Of a DNA stretch of 64,000 nt, positions 53,401 through 63,329 are shown in pieces; positions within the stretch are counted from its first letter, which is position 1; every line of letters starts with the position of its first letter. Position numbers and translations under genes: made by a program. Below the pieces are notes generated by a model, which worked only from the letters and a program-made list of their open reading frames with translations, was not told the DNA's origin and searched no databases. The DNA comes from Plasmodiophora brassicae (lineage: Eukaryota > Endomyxa > Phytomyxea > Plasmodiophorida > Plasmodiophoridae), in NCBI GenBank assembly GCA_039704465.1, contig JASFAU010000002.1, positions 1,550,001 to 1,614,000 on the forward strand, read 5' to 3'.

Positions 53401-54525
53401 TCAGTCATCAGTCAAGTCGATGACAGCACCGTTCCAGGCCGGGGGTTCCTTCTTGGCCCTCTTTGCCCCAGCGGCCTGATCTCGACCTTCGGGCTGCTGG
53501 TCCCGTTTGCAGGGGAAGTTGTAGGCCTTGATCGACGTATCATATGCCCCCTCCTGCAGGTGGTCGTTCAGCAGGTCGCGTACACGTTCACGAAGTCGCC
53601 CCACAGTCAAGTAGTTGTAGTAGGCTGGAAGATGTGTGGCGCCAATTCGACGCCGCAGGAATGTGACAATAACACTCTTGGATAGTGCATCCAAGAGGAC
53701 ACCGTCGATAGCGATCATAGCCTCTTTCTTGACGGGACCAGCTAATTCGTCAGCTTCCTCGTTTTGTTTGGGCAGGATCCCTTTCAGCTCCAGGCCATCT
53801 ATCGTCATACAACCGAGTGTCAATGTTACAATGTGAGTCGGTGGTTCTCCCGCTCATGCCTCACATCGCGTATTATAGCGAAACACGAACTCCAGGTAAT
53901 GACCATCCTCAGCGTCGCGCGTCCGGGCGAACGACTGCGGCCGGTCGGCCTTCTGTATGCCGTCGAACCCCACCACGCAGCCATTGTGTTTCAGTTGCTT
54001 CTCCGTGCCCGCCTTGCTACTGACGAGTTGCCCTCTGCCTTCATCGTCGAACGAAAGGACAGCACATCGGATAAATTTGATGCGAATGTGTCCCCAGGCG
54101 CCAGACGGCCCTGACCCGTCGTCGTCATCGCGCTCCTCGATGACCGGCGCCGTGAACATGAAGGGCTGCAGTTTGTCCGCGCTGATCAGGTTGCCGTTTC
54201 TCGATTGCGGTGCGTTGCTCCTGGAAAGTACCCCAGTGACCTGGACGCCGTCGACAGTGATCTGGGCGCGACGCGCCACTTGCTCGCTCAAATGCGGGCC
54301 GTGGACCCTGCGTCAATTGTTATACAAACGCACAATGGAACCGGGCAGGTCGACGGACGTCAAAGCGATCCAGAATTTACGCCCCACGAAGCTCTCGATG
54401 TAGCACGAGGCGACCTTCAGGCGACCGCCGCGCTCGGTCGTCGTCTCCGGACGCAGTTCAGGGGCAATACCGACACCCTCGATGCCAACTTGCACTTCGA
54501 CGTCATCGACGCCGACCTTGACACG
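53401..54525 (-). CDS. DUF7918-like protein with C-terminal SUMO-interaction-like motif (copy B)
   Basis: Tandem paralogue of copy A, about 1.76 kb apart in the same orientation with identical intron positions (49-nt intron before VHGPHLSEQVARRAQITVDG, 62-nt intron before YGLELKGILPKQNEEADEL). Conserved blocks are LKVASCYIESFVGRKFWIAL, SGPSGAWGHIRIKFIRC, TEKQLKHNGCVVGFDG, HYLEFVFRYNTR, KKEPPAWNGAVIDLTDD. Most differences between copies are scattered substitutions that leave frame and motifs intact, so both are probably functional. As in copy A, the first exon is uncertain. The basic stretch before the SIM may be a nuclear localisation signal, which would suit a SUMO-dependent nuclear role, but that is inference. 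Confidence 0.65.
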
Positions 54526-54910
54526 CTGCGCATACCGGCACAACTGTTAGGCATGCTAGGACACATCTCGTCCTGAACGACGCGCTTACAGACCATGCCA
54601 GGGAATGCAGCCGCCGTCGCCGGCACCGCGGACCACCGCACTTGGACCGCGATGACGTACAGAACCATTCGACACCCCGTTTAGGTAAGTCGATCCAGTA
54701 CGCGAATGATGCGGCTTTGATGTAGTCGGTCGACAAGTTTGCATTTCGGCAAGTTCCGCTGTACCTCTAGCCAAGCTGCCGCGATGCACGGTCAGGCCAA
54801 AGGCTCGTGGACCGTCCGGAGGGCACGTACTTGCGTCGTCTGCTGTCGCGAAACACGCACCCCAAGACGTACCTGTCCCCTCAGCGTCGCTGTTAGATAG
54901 GCGCACACGT

Positions 54911-55198
54911 CTAGCGGACGTTCGTCTTCGTCACATCGCCAAACCCCACGGCACAGCCATCGTGTTTCAGTTCCTTAAACCAAAACCGACTGCCGGCGAT
55001 ACCCTCGATACAGGATGAGCCGATCATCAACCGACTGCTGCATGCGGTCGTTGTGTGCGGGCACAGCTCGGGAGCGATGACCACGCCCGCCCTCGATGCC
55101 GACTTGCACTTCGATGCCCACACGGCGATCTCCGAGTACTGCTGATATGTTAGACCATTCGGAACCGTCGTGCAGGCGAAAGCTGCCAGCGCTGGCAC
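54911..55198 (-). pseudogene. Truncated third DUF7918-like copy
   Basis: A 95-codon frame carries VVIAPELCPHTTT, LMIGSSCIEGIAGSRFW and then jumps directly to KELKHDGCAVGFGDV before stopping. Relative to copies A and B the middle of the domain (about 90 residues, including the VDG and G-I-V-R blocks) is deleted, and the C-terminus with the SIM is missing. It looks like a decayed duplicate. Confidence 0.65.
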
Positions 55199-55327
55199 GA
55201 CGCCGATGCTCTACGGGCGGCGTCCCCGCGCTACGCCAGGTAACACGTCATCGTTGCTTCTGGGGACCGGGCACGTTGCCGCAGACCAGGATGGACTACG
55301 GTGACGAAGCATTGTCTATTCGCGTTC

Positions 55328-56109
55328 TCAGAATGTTTTCGTGCGACCTGGGCCACGTCCGTCAGGCGACCGAATTGCGACACGACGCCTTCGATTCAGA
55401 TCGACGTACCCGATCACCTTGTCGACTTCGCCGCAGAACCGACGCGACGTGATCGGCTTGCCGGGTTCGGCGAACGGGTTCATGAGCGTGTCCACGTACA
55501 GGTTGTGCAGCCATCGAAATAGCTAAATCGTCGAGACGACACTGGATGTCATTGCACGGCATGGCGGAACGCATGGCGTTTGCACCCTACGCCTTTCATG
55601 TCGGAATCCCGAACAAATACGTCCTGGACGACGACGATGAACTTGATATCCGACACAGTCATGTACCCGTACCTGCCACGAGTGCAGACACAGGGTCAGG
55701 TATGCAACGATAGATACAAGCACGAGGGCGGGACAATTACACTTTGTACTCGTCGATCGGGCACAGATACCCAAGGTACTTGTCGAACGGAGCGGGTGAC
55801 ACGCCCCTGGAACTCTGGACTAACGCGTCGGGTCAGATCGCATCGAACGCATCCCCGAAACGCACACAGGCACCCTTTTCCTCAATGATGTCCACAGCGC
55901 AGTGCACGAAGTAGTGGAACTGGAGCGCGTCGCGCTCGCCGAAGACGCGCACGAACAGCGGGTTGTGCGTCGGCTGCCCAGATGCGCATCGCCCGTGTCA
56001 GTACAGCGACGCCCAGCGGCCGGCCAGGCGCGAACAGCAAGCAGCAACGCCGTCTCACCTGGTTGCCCAGTACGGCCAGGCAGGCAATGACCGTCTCCTC
56101 GCCAGCCAT
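55328..56109 (-). CDS. TRAPPC2L: TRAPP complex subunit 2-like protein
   Basis: Longin-fold subunit of the TRAPP vesicle-tethering/Rab-GEF complex (yeast Tca17). Five exons (56059-56109, 55866-55973, 55741-55814, 55591-55672, 55328-55522) sum to 170 codons. Joined text runs MAGEETVIACLAVLGNQ, NPLFVRVFGERDALQFHYFV, AVDIIEEK, FDKYLGYLCPIDEYKVYGYM, DIKFIVVVQDVFVRD, LFRWLHNLYVDTLMNPF and PITSRRFCGEVDKVI. The KVYGY block is restored across a splice site. The C-terminus is about 25 residues longer than in animals, basic and poorly conserved; a further 3' intron is possible. Introns 51-85 nt. Confidence 0.9.
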
Positions 56110-56293
56110 CGACTTCGCAACGACGCCGCCCGCCAAAAACCAACGACGATGGCCGCGGTCCCGCGAACCGACGCTGGATCAGCCCATGGACAGTAGTCGA
56201 CGTTCTCCCGGGTGCCGGACACGCAGGTGACCGAGCGCATAACGGCAGGCGACATTCGTTTATATAGATAGTAGGACACTGTGGGCGGGGGTG

Positions 56294-57727
56294 CTACGGC
56301 CGAGCAACGTGGTAGAACTGGCGGACGGGTTCGTCCAGGCGCCCGTCCCAGGAATCGCCAACGGCGCGCTTGACGGCGCCCACGAACGCGTCGACGTCGG
56401 GCGCATCGTGCAGCAGGCCGGCGCACGTGTTGAAGAAGTGCTCCGATGGCGGCGACGCGGTCACCAGCGAGCGGACGAAGACGTTCTGCGCGAGCAGGTT
56501 TCAGTACGGGACGCGGCAGCAGACGCTGCCGTGCAACAAACCTCTAGGAGAATCTCGTCCACGGTCTGGCACCAGCGCGCCTGCCCCAGCTTCTCCCGTA
56601 CGCCCGGGCTTAAACGTTGGCGGACGCGACGCGTCAACGTGGACGCGATATCCGACACCGAGCGGCGCTTGTTGCCGAACGGCGCAGGTGCTATCGGGGC
56701 ATGGACGTCAGGCGCGCGCGCACCGCGAAACAGACCTCGAGGCGAACGTACAGGAATGGTCGGTGTCTTCGTCGGGTGACGCGGTGTCATCGCCTGTGGA
56801 CCCGGCGCTCGCTTCGACGCCGCCGCTGCTGCTCCGGTTAGCAGCAGCTGACGTCCCGGGCGGCGCAGGCCAGATGCGCGACGACGATTCCGAGTGGGAC
56901 GATGCGCGCTGGACTTCGTCCAGCTCAGGTAGCCACCTGTCGACAGCCGTGTCGGTTGCCCCCAGCATCTTGTCCCATCTCTCTGTCACACAATCAATCC
57001 GTCAGGCGCTCCCGAATGGTGCGGCGGCGGCATGGACAGCACCAATGATGTGCTCGAACGCATGGTTCAGCTTTGCGCGGCCGAGGCCGAATGCGCCCTT
57101 GAAGAATCGGCCAACGCCGACGATGGAGGCGGCGGTCTTGGCAGTAGCATAGAACACGCGGGCGAGGCTGAGCAGGCGTGGATCCCACATGTCGCCCATG
57201 CGCTCGCGAAGGGTCTCCAGGAACTGTTCGCTGGTGACTTCCGACCCGCAGTCGAAGTAGCACTGCGTCGCCGTCGTGTAGAACGTGTCGGCGTGGGTGG
57301 GCGTCAGAATGTCCTGGACCTTGCGGAACCATTGCGACGACACGAACGTCTGCTTGAGGCGCATCCAGTGCTGCGTGCGGTCGAACGTGCCGGACGGGTT
57401 CGCGACGGTCATCGTGCGGATCGCCGAGATGACGGCATCGATGCGGTCGTCGAGGCTTGTCACGATCGGGTCGGCGTATCGAAAGACGGGCACGACCAGA
57501 CGCCCAACGGAATCGAACGTGGACTTGACGACGGGAACCGTGGCCGCCAAATCGGTGGCGCGATCGTTGATCGCGATGACGGTCTTCCGAATGAACTGGT
57601 TGCCCGCGGCCGGCTCGACGTCCGACGTCGACGACGCCTCGTCGGACGAATCATCCGCGCAGTCGTCGGACGACGAGACCGCCGGGTCCCGGTCCGGGCG
57701 CGACGACGACGACGACGACAACGACAT
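56294..57727 (-). CDS. Perilipin (PAT)-like lipid-droplet protein with extra C-terminal domain
   Basis: Exons 57043-57727, 56752-56982, 56542-56690 and 56294-56485 give 418 aa with consistent phases. After a Ser/Asp-rich N-terminus, residues about 45-110 form the amphipathic PAT-type repeat (TVPVVKSTFDSVGRLVVPVF, YADPIVTSLDDRIDAVI). After a helical region, splicing yields ERWDKMLGATDTAVDRWLPE, the perilipin-like signature ending in a VD-LP motif. A disordered acidic linker leads to a C-terminal helical part (SDIASTLTRRVRQRLSPGVR; EHFFNTCAGLLHDAPDVDAF) that I do not recognise in perilipins. By family it would coat lipid droplets and control lipolysis. Start chosen at the Met before the Ser run; an upstream frame is Arg/Ala-rich and not protein-like. 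Confidence 0.65.
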
Positions 57728-58004
57728 GGGGCGGATGACCTCGCGCCGCGGCAATCGACTGTGGCGCGGCGTTGCGGCGGCGGCGTCGCACTCCGACGAG
57801 CGACGTCGATCGCGATCAGATTCGGGCCCGGTGTGACGTCGCCACGCCAGTCCCCCGCGGACTGCGCACTCGGCATGATGATGACGATGATACAAAAATG
57901 CGTCGGGAAGGATTTTTCCGAACGAAGCGCGTCCGTCAGCAGCGTCTGTCGTTCGTCGCGTCGCTGTCGGGGAGGCAGCAAAACATGACGTTGCCATTCG
58001 GATA

Positions 58005-59448
58005 ATGAAGGGGCCGTCGCGACAGCCTCGGCATGGGGTGGCGGCGGCGGGCGCCAAGGCGGCCGTGTTCACGGTGAACGGGCCGTCGCGCGCGCTGTGA
58101 GACGTGTGTGTGTCAGTCGGTGGTGTGGGGGGCGGGCTGACGGGTGCTCCCCCCGTCAGGTGCGCTGTCCACCCGGCGCATCCGACGTTGCATGTGTTCG
58201 CGTGCGCCGGTGTCCGCGAAGGGCAGCCGATTCATTTCCTGGCCTATGACGATGACCTCGTATCGATAACGTCGTCGGCGCCGTCGCTGTCCGGAGCGGC
58301 GCGGCACATCTGGTCCCTGTCAAGTTCGGCACACGCGCCAAGGTCCTCGCATGTCGTCTGCCGAATGCGCTACTGCGTTCATATTCTGGATCGACAGAGC
58401 ATTGCTGGTGACGAGAAGCGGGAAAGGCCAGCCTGCGTCGGACGCCCAGGTTGCGATTGCATCATTCGGCATCGACTACACCGACACGGCGGTGACGGTG
58501 TCCTCAGTTGATGAGACAGTGGTCTTGCCATCGCACTCGTCCCCTATATCACACGCGAGTTACGCTTCGTCGGGTGCGTTCCTTACCACCGCATGGCCTG
58601 ATCAATGCCGACCCTTGACTTTGTTTTCCCCGCTGACACAGATACGGTCATAACGATGGACAATGAATGCGCCCGGACGTGGCATGTGGATCGTGCAATG
58701 TCAGCGCCAACCCTAGATCAGGGCGCTGTATTCGGTGTGTTGAAAGGCGCTCAGGGCGGGCTTCGTGCTGGAGCCGTCGACCCGGTGGTCGCAAATCAGT
58801 TCCTGGCTGCGTCGATGTTCGACGTTCATGTATGGGATGTACGTCAGCCTTCTTCCAAGGAGGACGCCGTACGGATCCAGCGCGCCCATCCGTATCCGAT
58901 TCGCGATCTGGATGTCAATCCGAACAGGCCACATCACATTGTCACAGCAGGTGCACAAGAACGATACTGTGTTCGTGTTTACAACGTTATGTAACACTGC
59001 CAACCTCGCAGGAGAAGACTCGTCGATCAGGTTCTGGGACCTCAGGCGGCCCGATTCGCCGCTCCTGGCTCTGCAGGGTCATTCGCACTGGGTCTGGACC
59101 GTGAACTACAACCAGCTGCACGACCAGCTCGTACTGTCGACGTCGTCGGACTGCTCTGTGCGTTTGTGGAACGCACAGTCCGTGTCGTCGTCGCCGTCGT
59201 CCGACAATGGCATGGAGGGTGGCGAAACCCCGAACAGGTTGCTCGAGACGCTGGCGCATCACGAAGACAGCGTTTACGCAGCAAGTTGGTCGTCAACGGA
59301 TGCTTGGGTGTTCGCATCGTTATCGTATGATGGCCACGCTGTAATCAACCAGTACGTCCCCCGCGGTGCTCGTTCTGAACGTTACGCCATCCCTAACGTC
59401 GTGGCGTGCAGGGTGCCACAGTCCGAAAAGTACAGAATCCTTCTATAA
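58005..59448 (+). CDS. EIPR1: EIPR1/TSSC1-like WD40 protein
   Basis: WD40 propeller that works with the EARP/GARP tethering complexes in endosome and dense-core vesicle traffic. Exon 1 is 58005-58096; exon 2 starts at 58160 after a 63-nt intron. Further splices restore SHASYASSDTVITMDNECAR and EDSSIRFWDLRRPDSPLL. Diagnostic blocks are IHFLAYDDD, GHSHWVWTVNYNQLHDQLVL, STSSDCSVRLWNAQSV, HEDSVYAASWSSTDAWVFAS, LSYDGHAVINQ and the terminal VPQSEKYRILL, almost identical in pattern to animal EIPR1 C-termini. About 400 aa. Confidence 0.92.
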
Positions 59449-59645
59449 CCTGTTCACCGGTGGGTCTGATGGGATAGCAACGGTGGACGCAGACATGGCA
59501 ATGCATTGTATTGATCGTTGGGAACCTTTGCCTGGCATAGAATAGACGGATGATATACGGGAGTTCTAGACGTGATAATGGGAACAGCAGCAGATAGAGG
59601 ATGGAGTTATCATACCGGCGAGAGAGAAGAGCGGAGCGTAGGGCG

Positions 59646-62063
59646 TCAGAGAAGGAGAACAGCATTGCGGAACTTGCGACGATCCGTTTCGCCCATACCC
59701 AGGAGCAGCAAATCATCGTCGGACAGCTCTGGAATCAAATCGAGCGCGATCTCTTCGTCGTCGAACTTGGCGCACCAGGAACCCAACGACGCTCGGCTCA
59801 GGAACTCGGCGACAGTCGCTGGCGGCACGGCCGGCTTCGTGACGGACGCTATCGTTTCACCAGGAGGTGCTGCGGATTCAGACTGGGCCGCACGGAAACC
59901 GGACGCCTTGCTTGACGTGTCCACGTTGTTGCCGGCAGCGCCGACCCCTGCATGCGAAGTTTCAGGCTCGAGGGCACTCGCATCAACGAGCTCGCCCGCA
60001 TCTCCACGAATCGGAGTCCACAAGGGATCACAGGTTGATGCTGAGACGGGTAGCTGGCAGAACAACCCTTCGCCATCGGCGTCGGTGGCGTTGAGGCGCG
60101 AGACAAGCCACAGGCTGCGCATCCCGGCCAGTACTTGAGGGACACCGGCGGCACGCAGGCGAAGGCACTCCTGAATGAACATATCGACTTCGCTGGCTGA
60201 CGTCGTCTCGACGCCCAGGACCGCCGAGAACAGAAGATCCTTCAGGAAGCGGTCACTGTCGTCGACCAAGCCGATGGTCGAATTGGGGACGGGTTGGGCG
60301 GACGCTGGCGGCTTGCGTATCGGAGGCATCGACGTGGACGAAGCGGACAACGGCGCGCCGGGCGCGAACGATGACGCCATCGGCGACAGCGATGTGCTTG
60401 ATCGAACCGGTGCCACGGATGACACGTCTGGCATAAAGCTCGGCGCAGAAGGTGACAACGCGGACGGCTTGTTGGAAACAGCCGAGTGCACGGAAGGGGG
60501 CAACGAATGGACGGTCGATCGAGAGGCAGCGGATGCGCCCGCCTCGGATGCCTGGGGTTTGCCAGGCATTGCCTGCGCGTTGTTTGAATTGCTGAGACCG
60601 CCGGGCAACGAATTCGCCCGAGTAGACGCACAGAAGGCGTTGCCGTCCGCGTTTGCCACAGAGGTCGTCTTCGAGGCAACACGCTCGACGTGCGTCGGCA
60701 CGGGCTTGTCGACACGCTGATCCGTCCAGAGGCGTTCAGGGCGGGAGGCGGCATAGGCCGGCGGGGCGTTGACGGTCTGTGGATCAGGGTTGCCCCAGGA
60801 AGACTCCTTGGATGGCTCGCCCCACTGAGTCATGTTGTTGCTCGAGGCAGTGCCCACTGAGGCACTGCTGTCATGGGACGACGATGGAACAGAAGCGTGC
60901 GAAGGGGGTCGAGCACCAGGGGATGCACTCCACGATGGGCGGAGTGTGGCATCGGCAATCGCATCATGCGATGCGATTGCCGACGACGGCTGACACGGCG
61001 CCCTCGGTGCGTCGTCCCACGTTCTTTGATTCAGCGGTGAATGCCGACCACGTGCAGTGGACGACGCCGTGCCATGACCATTAGGGGTGTATCCAGCGGC
61101 GGAGGTGGAAGTTCCTGGACGCGACGTGCCGCTGGGCGCTGCCAACTCAGGCGCAGACACCCGACGAGCACCTGGTGCGGCCGTCGGTGCCGGGCGGCAA
61201 CCAGTGGCATCGGTCTGAGCCGGGTTACGAAGCTGTGCGCCCCACGATGTTTCCTCGTCAATGGGTACAATGACTGGGGCCTCACCCTACAGCCACCTCA
61301 GTACTTTGATGATGCCAAACGAATCAGCCGCGCGTCATACCCAGTTCGAGGCCTGGTTCCACTGCCGACGAAGCGCTGGGGCGACGCCGGCACCCTTGAT
61401 GACATTGTCGACGCGCGCAATGTCCCAGACCAGGGCGTCGTCGTTGACAAGGACGACACCCATCTCTTTGGTGAGGTACACCAGCGCAGACGGATCGCTG
61501 AATTCCACCCGCGCCACAACCGACTTGCGTTGCTCCCTGTGGGTGGCCAGGTATGTCGCCCATTCGAACGCGAAATCCTCGCGGGTCGACGGGAGGTTGT
61601 CGTCGTGGCGGTCCCGCATGCTCACCAACAGATGGGCGTAGAACACGGCGATCGTCCTGTCCGTGTCATCGTCTGGGAGGCGGTACGACGCGACTGCCGA
61701 CGCAGACGGGGACGACGCGACGCAAGGCAGCGACGCGCTGAGGAACATTGGCGGCTCCTGGCACCTGTCCCGGTGCACGAGGATCTCATCGAGCGACAGG
61801 CGTTTGGGCGGCCGGCCGACGTCCGCGAGAAGCGTCTCGTGGACGTCGTCGACTGTCACATCCGGGTTGTGCCTGTCGCCGACACATTTCGACCGAAGGC
61901 AGCAGTGCTCGTAGGACTTGAGCTTCGGCGGCGCCTTCGTACCGCACTCGAACGCGGCATGGTCGCCCATCCCACAGGTCGCGCACTCATGAACGAACCG
62001 GCAGGGATCGGCCCGGCAGGTCCCCTTCTGGTAGTGGGTACACGACGGAACGTACTCGCCCAT
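59646..62063 (-). CDS. CCCH zinc-finger and SAM-domain protein, putative RNA-binding
   Basis: Two exons (61341-62063 and 59646-61286) separated by a 54-nt intron give 787 aa. The N-terminus starts MGEYVPSCTHYQKGTCRADP with a C-x7-C-x4-C-x3-H finger, followed by more Cys/His pairs (ECATCGMGDHAAFEC, HCCLRSKC). A folded region follows (AVFYAHLLVSMRDRHDDN; VEFSDPSALVYLTKEMGVVL). A roughly 350-residue Ser/Pro/Ala-rich disordered middle leads to a C-terminal SAM domain (VAEFLSRASLGSWCAKFDDE, LIPELSDDDLLLLGMGETD, RRKFRNAVLLL). CCCH plus SAM suggests mRNA binding with oligomerisation, as in Smaug-like regulators, but I recognise no orthologue. Start chosen at the Met nearest the finger; an extra 5' exon is possible. 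Confidence 0.75.
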
Positions 62064-62226
62064 CAGCAGCACCGCTAGCCCATTCGGGCGCACGTTCTGC
62101 GGAACAGCACTCGCGCCGATCAGAACCGGAACCGTCAGACAGTTCGCTCATCGCGACGCGATTACCCTGGTGGTCAGCGGCTCGGCCAGCGCACAGACGC
62201 AATCGCGAAGCCTCGAGTACCCGAGT

Positions 62227-62502
62227 TTATCTGCGAGGCGGGCGCGCGCTCCCATCAGCGACCAGCGACGCAGGGCAACCGTGACGCACGCGCCCACCGA
62301 TCGGCCTGCTGTAGTACGCCATGTACTTCTCGGGCAGCTTGCACAGGTTCAGCGTCTGGCCCGGCTCGCACGCCAGCATGCGCTCGATCTCGCGGCCCAG
62401 GCGCGTCAGCTGCGCCTGGATGTGCGGGCGCGGCGCGACGTACGCGCCGACGTGGACCTCGGCGTCGTCCTCGCTGTAGTCGTCGTCCGTCACGCACAGC
62501 AT
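62227..62502 (-). CDS. Small acidic unknown protein
   Basis: 91-aa frame. It has an acidic N-terminus (CVTDDDYSEDDAEVHVGAYV), one likely helix (IQAQLTRLGREIERMLACEP), then LNLCKLPEKYMAYYSRPIGG, and a basic disordered end. The LP-KY pattern faintly recalls LOTUS/OST-HTH domains, but the match is too short to claim. It sits between two well-supported minus-strand genes with room for an upstream exon. It may be a complete micro-gene or the last exon of one. Confidence 0.45.
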   Translation of the reverse strand: MLCVTDDDYSEDDAEVHVGAYVAPRPHIQAQLTRLGREIERMLACEPGQTLNLCKLPEKYMAYYSRPIGGRVRHGCPASLVADGSARPPRR

Positions 62503-62685
62503 GTCTCCCTGCCCACTACGACGACACGCTCTCCGCCTCCCACGTTCGCACGCCTGGCCGGCCACCTCCAACTCTGGAATGCGCAACTGCGGTACGCTGC
62601 CGTCGCGCGAGCTCCGTCACGGCGGGCACCCGGACCCCGTCGTTCGCGCAACGACAAGAATGTATTGATGCCCGCAGGAACGCGA

Positions 62686-63233
62686 CTAGTGGTGCGGTTT
62701 CGGGACGAACCCGTCGACGGCGAAATTCCTGGTCGCCGCCGGCAGCTTGATCCGCATGCCGTCCATGTCGGGCCGGACGATGACCTGGCAGCCCAGGCGC
62801 GACGTTTCCGTCAGGCCGTACGCCATATCCAGCCTGCGCATGCCAACGGACGTCAGGCGGCGGCGGGCGCGGTACCGGCGCACCCACATGTCGTTCTCCT
62901 CGTCGGACGGCTCGGGCAGCGCTTCGTAGACCTTCGGCTCGAGGACCACGTGGCACGTCGAGCAGGCCAGCGAGCACTCGCAGGCGCCCTCCAGGTCGAT
63001 ATCGTTGGCGTGGGCGGCGTTCAGCAGGTTCTCCCCGACTTCCAGCCGGGTCGGCGTCTCCTGCCCCGACGGCTCCACCCATATTGCCGAGATCCTACCA
63101 CACGGGCGCCGACGCGTCAAATGGCCGCCCAGCGATCGACAGCAGCGACCCACGTCTGCTTCCCGGCGCCGCCCTCCGACATCCAACGCGCGGCCAGCGA
63201 ACGCCGCAACAGGCGTCGCGCGACGACATGCAT
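62686..63233 (-). CDS. Mitochondrial [2Fe-2S] ferredoxin (adrenodoxin/Yah1 type)
   Basis: Electron carrier for Fe-S cluster and haem A synthesis in the mitochondrial matrix. Three exons (63154-63233, 62888-63094, 62686-62833) give 144 aa. The start at 63233 yields a classic presequence (MHVVARRLLRRSLAARWMSE). Splicing gives KQTISAIWVEPSGQ, VGENLLNAAHANDIDLEGAC, then ECSLACSTCHVVLE with the cluster Cys spacing C-x5-C-x2-C. YEALPEPSDEENDM splices to LDMAYGLTETSRLGCQ, which brings the fourth Cys. Introns are 59 and 54 nt. The unspliced 191-aa frame beginning GTG at 63261 lacks the presequence and is rejected. Confidence 0.95.
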
Positions 63234-63329
63234 TGCACTGGAGGGTGTCGGATCTGTCCACCCGCGACGCTGCTGCGCGACTGGCGCAGTCTGCGGCAGC
63301 CTGCAGTTCGGGTCCGTGCGGTCGACTGT

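Noticed and set aside
57032..57988. 318-codon plus-strand frame rich in Arg, Asp and Val
   Set aside because: Antisense to the perilipin-like exon, whose splice-consistent model and motifs are on the minus strand.
62686..63261. Unspliced 191-codon ferredoxin frame starting at GTG
   Set aside because: It interrupts the conserved EENDM-LDMAYG block with intron sequence and lacks the mitochondrial presequence found by splicing to the 63233 ATG.
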